Shown piece by piece: positions 36,842 to 45,046 of a stretch of DNA of 64,000 nt; within the stretch, counting starts at the first letter, position 1, and each line of letters opens with the position of its first letter. A program made the translations under genes and the position numbers. The DNA lies in the NCBI RefSeq assembly GCF_004458765.1, contig NZ_SPJX01000332.1, positions 17,572 to 81,571 on the forward strand, written 5' to 3'. The stretch is from Microvirga pakistanensis. GTDB taxonomy: Bacteria > Pseudomonadota > Alphaproteobacteria > Rhizobiales > Beijerinckiaceae. The notes below the pieces were generated by a model. It was not told where the DNA came from, ran no database searches, and saw only the letters and a program-made list of their open reading frames with translations.

Positions 36842-37849
36842 TCAGGCCGCCGCGCGAGCGGCCGCGATATGGGAGAAGAACTGGCGCGCGCTCTCGTTCC
36901 AGGTGAAGGTCTCGCCGTAGGCCCGGCACCGGCTCTTCGGGATCTCCAGCGCCGCGAGAGCGGCCTTGCGCAGGTCGGGATCGACGATTCCGCATCCCGA
37001 CGCGCCAATGACATCCACCGGTCCCGTCACCGGGAAGGCCGCGACGGGAAGGCCCGAGGCCAGCGCTTCGAGCAGGACGATCCCGAACGTATCGGTGAGG
37101 CTCGGGAACACGAATACGTCGGCCGATGCATAGACCTGCGCCAGGTCTTCCCCCGTGAGAGCGCCGAGGAAGCGGGCATCGCCGTAGTGCCGCTCCAGGT
37201 CCTGGCGCGCAGGTCCGTCGCCCACCACCACCTTGGTGCCCGGAAGATCGAGGGAGAGGAAGGCCGGCAGGTTCTTCTCCACCGCCACACGGCCCACATA
37301 GAGGAAGACCGGCCCCGGGCAGTCGAGGACACGCTCGTGGCGGGGGCGGAAAAGCGTGGTGTCGACGCCCCTCGTCCAGCGCACCATGTTCCTGAAGCCG
37401 CGGGCCTTGAGCTCCCGCTCCAGCGAGGGCGTGCTGACCATCACGGCCTTCGCCTCGCGATGGAACCGGCGCAGGAGAGCGTAGGAGCATGCCTCCGGAA
37501 TCGGCAGGCGGGCCGCCAGATATTCGGGAAAGCGCGTGTGATAGCTCGTGGTGAAGCCTCGGCCTTGCCCCTTGCACGCGGACCGTGCGGACCAGCCGAG
37601 GGGGCCCTCCGTCGCGATGTGCACGTGATCGGGAGCCGCCTCGGCGATGATCCGGGCGACCTGTTCCGGCCCGGCGAGGGACAGGCGGATCTCCGGATAG
37701 GTCGGCATCGGGAACGAGCGGAAGCGCTCGGGAGTCAGGAACGCCACCTCCGCGCCGAAGGCCGGCCCGTGCTCCGCCATGTATTCGAGCGAGCGCACGA
37801 CGCCGTTGACCTGGGGCCGCCAGGCATCCGTGACGATGAGCACGCGCAT
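36842..37849 (-). CDS. agt: Glycosyltransferase, Agt-like glycolipid synthase
   Basis: 335 residues, GT4-type fold: N-terminal VLIVTDAWRPQVNGVVRSLE, C-terminal FLYVGRVAVEKNLPAFL and EX7E-type DVFVFPSLTDTFGIVLLEALASGLPVAAF. In Rhizobiaceae Agt adds glucose/glucuronate to diacylglycerol and makes phosphorus-free membrane lipids under phosphate starvation. The assignment rests on its 1-nt TGATG overlap with the PlcP gene and the PHO box before that gene. The frame extends upstream, but the ATG at 37849 is the true start. A plain mannosyltransferase is the alternative. Confidence 0.75.
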   Translation of the reverse strand: MRVLIVTDAWRPQVNGVVRSLEYMAEHGPAFGAEVAFLTPERFRSFPMPTYPEIRLSLAGPEQVARIIAEAAPDHVHIATEGPLGWSARSACKGQGRGFTTSYHTRFPEYLAARLPIPEACSYALLRRFHREAKAVMVSTPSLERELKARGFRNMVRWTRGVDTTLFRPRHERVLDCPGPVFLYVGRVAVEKNLPAFLSLDLPGTKVVVGDGPARQDLERHYGDARFLGALTGEDLAQVYASADVFVFPSLTDTFGIVLLEALASGLPVAAFPVTGPVDVIGASGCGIVDPDLRKAALAALEIPKSRCRAYGETFTWNESARQFFSHIAAARAAA

Positions 37850-38676
37850 CACGCTTTCCTCATACCGAGAACAATCAAATGTTCCGATGCAACGTCGACG
37901 TCTGGAGCCGGTAGGCCGCACCCGGGCGTATCGGTCCAGCGGATCAGCTCGAGGGTGCCATCCCAGTGCTCGACCACCACAGTGCAGGATTCCACCCAAT
38001 CGCCCGTGTTCACGTAGGAAACGCCGAAATCCTCGTGCATCGCGGCATGGTGGATATGGCCGCAGATCACGCCGTCCACCTCCTGCCGCCGTGCTTCCGT
38101 GGCCAGAAGCTCCTCGAAGCGGCTGATGAAGTTCACCGCGTTCTTCACCCTCAGCTTCGCCCAGGCGGACAATGACCAATAGGTGAGACCGAGCTTGCGC
38201 CGAACGATGTTGAGGTACGTATTCACGAAGAGGGCCGCCGTGTAGGCCCCGTCCCCCAGAAGCGCGAGCCAGCGGGCATGGCGGACGACCAGATCGAACT
38301 GGTCCCCATGGATGACGAGATAGCGCTTGCCGTTGGCCGTCTCGTGGATCGCGGATTCGGCGAGTTCGATCCCTCCCAGGCTGACGCCCACGTAATCCCG
38401 CAGGAACTCGTCATGATTGCCGGGCACGTAGACGAGCGACGAGCCTTTGCGCACCTTGCGCAGGAGCTTCTGCACCACATCGTTGTGGCTCTGCGGCCAG
38501 TACCAGCCCGATTTCAACCGCCACCCGTCGACGATGTCTCCGACGAGGTAGATCGTCTCGGCATCATAGCGCCGGAGAAAATCCAGGAGCGCCTCCGCCT
38601 GGCACCCCTTGGTGCCCAGGTGGAGATCCGACAGGAACAGCGTACGTACACGGATCGTCTCCAGGTCCCTTAACAT
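37849..38676 (-). CDS. plcP: Metallophosphoesterase, PlcP-type phospholipase C
   Basis: 275 residues. Metallophosphoesterase motifs are visible in order: SDLHLGTKGCQAEALL, LVGDIVDGWRLKSGWYWPQSHNDVVQ, VYVPGNHDEFLR, VIHGDQFD and CGHIHHA. Databases usually call it UDP-2,3-diacylglucosamine diphosphatase-like; in Sinorhizobium the close relative PlcP degrades phosphatidylcholine/ethanolamine to diacylglycerol when phosphate is short, feeding Agt. Gene order plcP-agt with TGATG overlap supports that. RBS GAGAGAGGACG precedes the ATG. Confidence 0.8.
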   Translation of the reverse strand: MLRDLETIRVRTLFLSDLHLGTKGCQAEALLDFLRRYDAETIYLVGDIVDGWRLKSGWYWPQSHNDVVQKLLRKVRKGSSLVYVPGNHDEFLRDYVGVSLGGIELAESAIHETANGKRYLVIHGDQFDLVVRHARWLALLGDGAYTAALFVNTYLNIVRRKLGLTYWSLSAWAKLRVKNAVNFISRFEELLATEARRQEVDGVICGHIHHAAMHEDFGVSYVNTGDWVESCTVVVEHWDGTLELIRWTDTPGCGLPAPDVDVASEHLIVLGMRKA

Positions 38677-38735
38677 GGGGCGTCCTCTCTCGACGTGATC
38701 TCCCTCTAGGCCAACCGGATTCGCATCTCGTCCCC

Positions 38736-38764
38736 ATGACGATTGGCTTGCAGATTTGTGACAG
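38736..38764 (-). promoter_or_regulatory. PHO box (PhoB site) before plcP-agt
   Basis: On the plcP strand three heptamers, CTGTCAC, CTGCAAG and TCGTCAT, are spaced by 4 bases each (11-bp period). They match the PHO-box unit CTGTCAT at 6, 4 and 5 of 7 positions. The box lies 60 bp upstream of plcP, where PhoB would activate. It also lies before the divergent EamA gene. Confidence 0.65.
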
Positions 38765-38867
38765 CTTTCGGGACTGCCATGCGCATGGCGCAGGCAGATC
38801 AGGCGAATAGGGACTTCACCCGGAGGGTCTGCCGTGGTTCTTGTGCAGCTCGCTCGTTCAATGGCTG

Positions 38868-39806
38868 ATGACCGTGAAACCTCTCCTGGGGATCTCCCTC
38901 AAAGTTCTGTCGGCCCTCGTCTTCACGATGATGTCGGCGACCCTCAAGACGCTGATGGACCGGTATCCGACCGGTGAAGTCGTGTTCTTCCGATCCGCTT
39001 TCGCGATCCTGCCGCTGCTGGCATGGCTCGCCTGGCGGGGAGACCTGCCCGAGGGCCTGAAAACGAAGAACGCGATCGGGCATTTCAAGCGGGGCTTCCT
39101 GGGCACGGGCGGCATGGCTTTTGGATTTGCCGCTCTCTCCTACCTGCCGCTCCACGATGCGATCGCCATCGGCTATGCCTCCCCCCTGATCGTGGTGGTT
39201 CTGGCCGCCCTGCTTCTCCAGGAGAGGATCCGCGCCTATCGCTGGACGGCCGTCGGCGTGGGTTTCGTCGGCGTGATGATCATGCTCTCCCCTTACTTGA
39301 CGCCGGGGACGTTCGCGGGCGGCATGATGGCCGGTCCGGCCCTCGGCGCCGCCTGCGCCTTCCTGGGCGCCTTCGCGTCCGCGGGCGCCATGATCCAGGT
39401 GCGGCGGCTGACCGGGACCGAGAAGACGGGGGCCATCGTGTTCTACTTCTTCGTCCTGGCCTCCGGCTTGTCCTTCTGCACCATCGTCTTCGGGTGGAAC
39501 ATGCCCGACGCCACCGACCTCGCCCTCTTCGTCCTGGCCGGAATCCTGGGCGGAGTGGGCCAAATCCTCCTCACCGAATGCTACCGTTACGCGGATACCT
39601 CGGTGATTGCACCGTTCGAATACACCACGATGATCTGGGCGCTTCTGCTGGGCTGGTTCATGTTCGGTGATCTGCCGACGCCGACGATCCTGGCCGGCGC
39701 CATGATCGTGGCCGCCACCGGGCTCTTCATCGTCTGGCGCGAGCGCCGGCTGGGCCTCGAACGGGCCAAGGAGCTCAAGGTGGCAGCGCAGAAGCCCGGC
39801 ACCTGA
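38868..39806 (+). CDS. EamA-family (DMT) transporter
   Basis: 312 residues and about 10 membrane helices in two EamA repeats. ALSYLPLHDAIAIGYASPLIVVVLAALLLQERI ends the first, YADTSVIAPFEYTTMIWALLLGWFMFGDLPTPTILAGAMIVAATGLFI the second. Substrate unknown (drug/metabolite export or amino acids). The frame can begin nine codons earlier at a TTG; the ATG at 38868 is preferred. Related to, but not identical with, the EamA protein at 58.1 kb. Confidence 0.85.
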   Translation: MTVKPLLGISLKVLSALVFTMMSATLKTLMDRYPTGEVVFFRSAFAILPLLAWLAWRGDLPEGLKTKNAIGHFKRGFLGTGGMAFGFAALSYLPLHDAIAIGYASPLIVVVLAALLLQERIRAYRWTAVGVGFVGVMIMLSPYLTPGTFAGGMMAGPALGAACAFLGAFASAGAMIQVRRLTGTEKTGAIVFYFFVLASGLSFCTIVFGWNMPDATDLALFVLAGILGGVGQILLTECYRYADTSVIAPFEYTTMIWALLLGWFMFGDLPTPTILAGAMIVAATGLFIVWRERRLGLERAKELKVAAQKPGT

Positions 39807-39914
39807 GCCGGGAAAATCCTCTCTGCGGCGTCTCCGGCCTTGACCCGCCTCGCCTCTTATCTCACAACCGTTTAAAGGAACGGATGTTCGGTTTTTCAGA
39901 ACAGAGGCAACGGC

Positions 39915-40532
39915 ATGGGCGTCGAAGGCAAAGAGCGGCAGCGGGACCTGGAGACGGGCGCGCAGGTTTTGTCCGGGAACATGGGCAAGACGATCCAGCG
40001 GCTGCGCAAGGCTTACAACCTGTCCCTGTCGGAACTGGCCGAGCAGTCGGGCGTCGCCAAGTCCATCATCAGCCAGATCGAGCGGAACGAGACCAACCCG
40101 ACCCTCGCCACCATCTGGCGCCTGAGCCAGGCCCTCGACGTGTCCATCGAGCGGGTTCTCGCCTCCGCCGACGAGGAGCCGTTCATCGAGAAGTCCTCCA
40201 AGGCCGACACCCCCATTCTCGTCTCCGACGACGGCAAGATGAAGCTCGCCATCATCGGCTGGATCAAGACCATCGAGTGGCTTCAATGGTACGACGTGCA
40301 CTCCGAACCCGGCGGCGTGCTCGATTCCGACAGCCACCAGCGGGGCTCGGTGGAGTGCCTGTCCGTGCTCGAGGGCGAGTTCGAGGTCGAGGTCGGCGGC
40401 GTCACACAGCAGGCCAAGGCCGGTGAATCCCTGCGCTATCGGTGCGACCGCCCCCATTCCGTGCGCTGCATCGGCACGATTCCGGGCCGCGCCACGATGG
40501 TGTGCATCCTCAAGGCCGCCGTGATGGATTGA
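39915..40532 (+). CDS. XRE-family regulator with cupin domain
   Basis: 205 residues. An N-terminal helix-turn-helix (residues ~27-80, LRKAYNLSLSELAEQSGVAKSIISQIERNETNPTLATIWRLSQALDVSIERVL) is joined to a C-terminal cupin (about 135-200, HSEPGGVLDSDSHQRGSVECLSVLEGEFEVEVGG). This is the PuuR/SutR-like layout, sensing a small metabolite. It probably acts on a nearby gene such as the EamA transporter 108 bp upstream (inference). Confidence 0.9.
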   Translation: MGVEGKERQRDLETGAQVLSGNMGKTIQRLRKAYNLSLSELAEQSGVAKSIISQIERNETNPTLATIWRLSQALDVSIERVLASADEEPFIEKSSKADTPILVSDDGKMKLAIIGWIKTIEWLQWYDVHSEPGGVLDSDSHQRGSVECLSVLEGEFEVEVGGVTQQAKAGESLRYRCDRPHSVRCIGTIPGRATMVCILKAAVMD

Positions 40533-40555
40533 GGCCAAAGCCTCAATCCAGCTCC

Positions 40556-41503
40556 TTACGGCTTGGGCGCAACGTAGCCCTGCTTCGGCGGCAACGAGAG
40601 CAGGTATTCCGCCATGGCCTGGCGATCGGCATCCGGCAGTTGCCCCGTATTGCGAACCACATCCCCCATCGGCCCCCCGACCGTGTCGAACAGAGGCGTC
40701 TCGCCGGTTTTCAGGAGCGTCGCGAGTTCCTCGGGGCTCCAACCGCCGATGCCGGTCTGATGGGGCGTGATGTTGGGCACCGCGCCGCGCCCTTCCGGAT
40801 CGGGCCCGCCCGCAAACCGTCTTTCCTCGATGATCGCTCCGGCGAAGCTGCGCTCGCTGTGGCACTCGGCGCAGTGTCCCGGTCCGTTCACCAGATAGGC
40901 GCCCCGGTTCTGGCTTTCGGACTTCGATGGATCGGGCGCGAACGGCTTGCCGTCGAGGAAGGCGAGCTTCCATAAGCCCACGCCGCGGCGGATATTGAAG
41001 GGGAACGGCAGGTCGTGATCAGGCGCCTGTCCCGCGACCGCGGGAAGGGTCTGCATGAAGGCGAAGAGATCGGCCAGATCCTCCCGGCTCATGCGCTGAT
41101 AGGAGGTATAGGGAAAGGCCGGGTAATAGTGCCGGCCGTCGGGGGAGGTTCCCTCCTGCATGGCGCGGATGAAATCCGCCGTGCTCCAGGATCCGATGCC
41201 GTCCTGCTTGTGCGGCGAGATATTGGGAACATGAAACGTGCCGAAGGGCGATTTCAGGGCATAGCCGCCGCCGAGCCGCAGCTTGTCGTCCTGGTTCGGG
41301 GTGGCGTGGCAGGAGGTGCAGCCTCCCGCGAAGAACATGACGCGGCCGTTCTCCAGGTTCGGGGCGCGGTCGATGCCCGCCGCAGTCGCCGAAGTAGCGG
41401 AGGCCCCCCGCACCATCCGATAGGCCGAGGGCGACGTCAGGACCAGAAAGCCCAGGACGCCGAGCAGTACGAGAATGCCTAGACCCAGAATCGCTTTACG
41501 CAT
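40556..41503 (-). CDS. Di-heme cytochrome c, membrane-anchored
   Basis: 315 residues with one N-terminal hydrophobic anchor (residues ~4-24) and two heme motifs, C62-T-S-C-H and C-A-E-C-H in GPGHCAECHSERS. ATG at 41503 with GGGAACGG just before is preferred to the GTG five codons upstream. It resembles the cytochrome subunits of periplasmic alcohol/gluconate-type dehydrogenases; no dehydrogenase lies beside it. Same strand as the cytochrome c' gene. Confidence 0.82.
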   Translation of the reverse strand: MRKAILGLGILVLLGVLGFLVLTSPSAYRMVRGASATSATAAGIDRAPNLENGRVMFFAGGCTSCHATPNQDDKLRLGGGYALKSPFGTFHVPNISPHKQDGIGSWSTADFIRAMQEGTSPDGRHYYPAFPYTSYQRMSREDLADLFAFMQTLPAVAGQAPDHDLPFPFNIRRGVGLWKLAFLDGKPFAPDPSKSESQNRGAYLVNGPGHCAECHSERSFAGAIIEERRFAGGPDPEGRGAVPNITPHQTGIGGWSPEELATLLKTGETPLFDTVGGPMGDVVRNTGQLPDADRQAMAEYLLSLPPKQGYVAPKP

Positions 41504-41523
41504 CGCCGTTCCCGACACGAAGC

Positions 41524-41548
41524 GGGCGGCTTCTCTCCAAAGCCGCCC
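41524..41548 (-). terminator. Hairpin between the two cytochrome genes
   Basis: GGGCGGCTT (41524-41532) and AAGCCGCCC (41540-41548) with a 7-nt loop sit in the 65-bp gap after the cytochrome c' stop. There is no T-run, so it is a weak terminator or an RNA-stabilising stem. Confidence 0.4.
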
Positions 41549-41568
41549 GTTCGATCACTCAAGAGGTC

Positions 41569-42003
41569 TCAGCTCTTCTTGCGGAAGTCGTTGTGGCAGG
41601 CGCCGCAGTTCTGGAGAACCTTCGGCATCTCCGCCTTCAGCGTCGCTTCGTCCTTGATCGAGGCAAGGGCCGTGGTGGCATCCTGATTGAGCTTCGTCAT
41701 GATCGATTCGAACTTCGCCTTGTTCTGCCAGATCGACGGAAGCGCTTCGGTTTTCGGCGCGTCCTTCGTGTTCTCGGGGAAGAGCGGCGCAGCCTTCTGG
41801 GAGTTCTCGGCGAACACCTTGAGGCCGGCCTGCACCTTAGCGAGATCAAACGGCTCCTGACCACGGAGCATGCCGCCGATCGGACGGGTCTGTGAGCCCA
41901 TCTGCTTCATCAGATTCTGACGCTGCTCGACCACATCGCTCTGGGCAATGGCCGCCGACACGCCGAGCGCCAGAACGCTGGCGATGAAAATCGTACGCTT
42001 CAT
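41569..42003 (-). CDS. Cytochrome c' family protein
   Basis: 144 residues. Signal peptide about 1-20 (KRTIFIASVLALGVSAAIAQ), four-helix body, heme motif CGACH at the C-terminus followed by NDFRKKS, as in cytochrome c'/c-556. Binds heme in the periplasm; in relatives it binds NO. It lies upstream of the di-heme cytochrome on the same strand and may be co-transcribed. Confidence 0.9.
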   Translation of the reverse strand: MKRTIFIASVLALGVSAAIAQSDVVEQRQNLMKQMGSQTRPIGGMLRGQEPFDLAKVQAGLKVFAENSQKAAPLFPENTKDAPKTEALPSIWQNKAKFESIMTKLNQDATTALASIKDEATLKAEMPKVLQNCGACHNDFRKKS

Positions 42004-42141
42004 GAAGTCGTTCCCTTGTTTATCGAGCGGTGACTGGCTCATACCCTTGCCGTCACCGTCAGGCTGTCATTAGGGCATATCTTCTTAAGATTGCGCACTG
42101 TACTTTAGAACACATCTACGTGAAGTGCCGCCCCATTGCGG

Positions 42142-42462
42142 TCACTCGACAGGCTCTCCCGCGGAAACCCAATCCTTGAAGCCGCCCTTGTAATGCTCGT
42201 GAATACCGAGGCCCGCAGCCTGCGCGAATTCGAGCGCCCGGACGGACCGGACGCCTGCCGCGCAGGAAAACACGATCCGCCTGCCCTCCGGCAGAGACGA
42301 CGGATCGAACGACGAGAGCGGATGCGAGACCGCGCCGGGGATATGCCCCGCGGCGAATTCATGGGGCTCGCGCACATCGACCAGCAGGATCGATCCGTCC
42401 TGTAGCCCTTCCTTGATGTCTTCGCGATCGAGATCGACGACCCGTGGCATAGATGCGTTCAT
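42142..42462 (-). CDS. Rhodanese-like sulfurtransferase
   Basis: 106 residues, one rhodanese domain with active-site CAAGVRS and LVDVREPHEFAAGHIPGAVSHPL. The ATG at 42462 has GGGAGGAG in front. A cytosolic single-domain thiosulfate/persulfide sulfurtransferase, substrate unknown. Confidence 0.9.
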   Translation of the reverse strand: MNASMPRVVDLDREDIKEGLQDGSILLVDVREPHEFAAGHIPGAVSHPLSSFDPSSLPEGRRIVFSCAAGVRSVRALEFAQAAGLGIHEHYKGGFKDWVSAGEPVE

Positions 42463-42531
42463 CGAAGCGCTCCTCCCTGCAAGGCCCTCTTCATAAGGGC
42501 TGCGCAGGGCGCATGACAACCCGAGCCTCCG

Positions 42532-42978
42532 TCACGCGAGCGGCGGGATCCGGAGCACCCAGCCCGGCTGGATCATGTCGGGATCCTTGACCGGCGGAGA
42601 ATTCGCCTTGACGATCTCCGTGTACTTTGCGCCCTTGCCTTTGCCGTAGTGCTTTTCTGCAATCTCCCAGAGCGTGTCGCCCTTCTGAACCGTGTACATG
42701 GTGGCGGGAGCGGACGGCTGCTGGATCTGAAGGTCGCTCGTATCGACCTCCGCGACGCCATAGGTGTTGCCGAGCGACAGAATGATCTTTTCAGCCTCCT
42801 CCTGGGTCACCGCCTGACCGGAGAGCTTCACCTGATCGCCGTTGACCTGGATCCCGAGCTTGCCCGCATCGAACCCGTGCCCCTGAACTTCCTTCTGCAG
42901 CGCCTCAGGCGTTGCCGCAGCGGCGCTGCCGCCGAAGATCTTGGCGCCGGCGTCCTTGATGAACTTAAAAAGGCCCAC
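42532..42978 (-). CDS. kbp: Kbp/YgaU-like BON-LysM protein
   Basis: 148 residues from a GTG with GGAGG before it. GLFKFIKDAGAKIF matches the E. coli YgaU/Kbp N-terminus; a BON domain (about 30-85) and a LysM domain (about 95-145, YTVQKGDTLWEIAEKHYGKGKGAKYTEIVKANSP...VLRIPP) follow. Kbp binds potassium in the E. coli cytosol. It has no signal peptide. Confidence 0.9.
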   Translation of the reverse strand: MGLFKFIKDAGAKIFGGSAAAATPEALQKEVQGHGFDAGKLGIQVNGDQVKLSGQAVTQEEAEKIILSLGNTYGVAEVDTSDLQIQQPSAPATMYTVQKGDTLWEIAEKHYGKGKGAKYTEIVKANSPPVKDPDMIQPGWVLRIPPLA

Positions 42979-43053
42979 GTATTCCTCCGTCGAATTGGCC
43001 GAATCTCCGGCCAAGCAGTGACGAAGACGCACGACCTTCGCAAAGGGTTCCCC

Positions 43054-44496
43054 TCAAGCCAGGTTCGAGAACACGTCCGCCAGCGACGGCAGGCGCTCCT
43101 TGAGGCGCAGGAGCGCGATCAGCTCGATCTGCACGATGGCCGTTTCGAACTCGGTCTCGGCATCGTGCTCCAGCCTTTCCTCGAAGGCCGCCATGATCTC
43201 GCCCTTCGTGCGGCCCTTCACCGCCATGATGAACGGGAAACCAAATTTTTGCCTGTAGGCATCGTTCAAGGCGATGAAGCGGTCCCGCTCCTCTTGCGAG
43301 AGGCTGTCGAGACCCGCTGAGGATTGCTCGTTGCGGGAATCCGCCGTGAGATCCGCGAGCTTCAGACGTCCGGCGAGATCGGGATGCGCTCGGATGAGAG
43401 CCATCTTCTGGTCTCGCGTTGCCTCCGACAACACATGCACCAGAGCCGCGTGCAGCCCTTCCGCCGTATCCTGCGCGGTCGTGAAACCGGACCTGTGGCC
43501 GCGCTCGGCAATCCATGGCGAATGCTCGAAGATGTCGCCGAACAACTCCAGGAACACCGCCCTGCTCATCGTGCTCGGCCTGAGATTGGCCGGGCGGTGA
43601 TAGCGGATCCAGAGCCGCGCGATGTCGATGCGCCGGGCGATCCACACATCGTCGTGAGACGCCACGTAATCGAGAAAGCGCGCAAGCGCCGCCGCGCGCC
43701 CGGGGCGGCCCGCAAGACGGCAATGAAGGCCCACCGACAACATCTTCGGTGCCGTCGCGCCTTCCGCATAGAGCGTATCGAAGCTGTCCTTCAGATAGGC
43801 GAAGAACTGGTCGCCCGAGTTGAAGCCCTGCGGGGTTGCGAAGCGCATGTCGTTGGCGTCCAACGTATAGGGCACGATGAGCTGCAGGTGATGCCCGTGC
43901 TGCTCCCAGTAAGGCAACTCGTCGGCATAGGAATCCGCGCTGTAGAGAAATCCTCCCTCCTCCGCGACGAGGTGATTGGTGTGCTCCGACGTGCGGCCGG
44001 TATACCAGCCGAGCGGGCGCTCTCCCGTGACCTCCGTGTGGATGCGGATCGCTTCTTTCATGTGGGCCCGCTCCTCCTCCCGTGAGAAATCGCGGTAATC
44101 GATCCACTTGAGCCCGTGGCTCGCGATCTCCCAATCGGCTTCCTTCATGGCCGCCACCGCCTCCGGGTTGCGCATGAGAGCCGTCGCAACGCCATAGACG
44201 GTGACGGGCATCCTGCGTTCGGTGAACATGCGCCACAAACGCCAGAAGCCGGCGCGGGAGCCGTACTCGTAGATCGACTCCATGCTCATGTGCCGCTGGC
44301 CCAGCCAGGGCTGGGCACCGACGATTTCGGACAGGAAGGCCTCAGACGCACGATCCCCGTGCAGGATGTTGTTCTCGCCGCCCTCCTCGTAATTGATCAC
44401 GAACTGGACGCAGATCCGCGCATCGTCCGGCCACCGGGGATGAGGCGGATTTCGGCCATAGCCGACGAGGTCGCGGGGATAGGAGGTCTCGGGCAT
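43054..44496 (-). CDS. puuE-uraD: Fused allantoinase PuuE and OHCU decarboxylase UraD
   Basis: 480 residues. Residues 1-~305 are a polysaccharide-deacetylase-type PuuE allantoinase (DLVGYGRNPPHPRWPDDARICVQFVINYEEGGENN). Residues ~315-480 are 2-oxo-4-hydroxy-4-carboxy-5-ureidoimidazoline decarboxylase with the catalytic His in FEHSPW and the AHPDLAGR block. The fusion thus makes (S)-allantoin from OHCU and opens the allantoin ring. It lies 3 bp after uraH on the same strand. Both are commonly separate genes. Confidence 0.92.
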   Translation of the reverse strand: MPETSYPRDLVGYGRNPPHPRWPDDARICVQFVINYEEGGENNILHGDRASEAFLSEIVGAQPWLGQRHMSMESIYEYGSRAGFWRLWRMFTERRMPVTVYGVATALMRNPEAVAAMKEADWEIASHGLKWIDYRDFSREEERAHMKEAIRIHTEVTGERPLGWYTGRTSEHTNHLVAEEGGFLYSADSYADELPYWEQHGHHLQLIVPYTLDANDMRFATPQGFNSGDQFFAYLKDSFDTLYAEGATAPKMLSVGLHCRLAGRPGRAAALARFLDYVASHDDVWIARRIDIARLWIRYHRPANLRPSTMSRAVFLELFGDIFEHSPWIAERGHRSGFTTAQDTAEGLHAALVHVLSEATRDQKMALIRAHPDLAGRLKLADLTADSRNEQSSAGLDSLSQEERDRFIALNDAYRQKFGFPFIMAVKGRTKGEIMAAFEERLEHDAETEFETAIVQIELIALLRLKERLPSLADVFSNLA

Positions 44497-44499
44497 GTT

Positions 44500-44853
44500 T
44501 CAGCTTCCGCGATAGGTGGAATAGCTCCAGGGCGTGACGAGGAGCGGCACGTGATAATGGCCGTCCGGCTCCGCGATGGTGAAGCGGACGGGAACCGTGT
44601 CCAGGAACGGCGGATCGGCCGTCGGCGTGCCGAGCGCCTTGAAATACGCGCCCACCTCAAAAACGAGCTCGTAAGTGCCCGCCCGAAAGGCCTCGCCGAT
44701 CATGAGAGGCGCGTCGGTGCGCCCGTCGGCATTTGTCACGGTGCGGAGGACGGAGCGGCGGACATCGCCCTCGAGGACGAAGAGTTCGATGCGGATTCCC
44801 CTGGCGGGCTTGCCATTGACGTTATCCAGGACGTGGGTGGACAGGCGGCCCAT
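44500..44853 (-). CDS. uraH: 5-Hydroxyisourate hydrolase
   Basis: 117 residues, transthyretin-like. Family ends are visible: GRLSTHVLDNVNGKPARGI at the start and the diagnostic YSTYRGS at the C-terminus, with the HYHVPLLVTPWSYSTYRGS block. It hydrolyses 5-hydroxyisourate, the product of urate oxidation, to OHCU. The ATG at 44853 with GAGG 7 nt before is preferred to the ATG four codons upstream. Confidence 0.95.
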   Translation of the reverse strand: MGRLSTHVLDNVNGKPARGIRIELFVLEGDVRRSVLRTVTNADGRTDAPLMIGEAFRAGTYELVFEVGAYFKALGTPTADPPFLDTVPVRFTIAEPDGHYHVPLLVTPWSYSTYRGS

Positions 44854-45046
44854 GAAACCTCGCATGCTTGGACGAAAGCGGAAATGTTTCGGGCCCGGCG
44901 CCCGGCGTCAAGCATTCCATGCGCAACTGCCCCAAAAGTCCAGGACTCGCCCGTGGCGGTTCCTGTTGAAAAAGCGCGCCGGGAGGCCTTCCGCAATTGG
45001 GGGCGCCGCCCTAGGCTTAGGCTTCCTTCAGTGTTCAAGGGGCTGC

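Noticed and set aside
37850-38179. N-terminal extension of the glycosyltransferase gene
   Set aside because: The extension is out-of-frame plcP sequence; the glycosyltransferase fold begins at the ATG at 37849, which overlaps the plcP stop.
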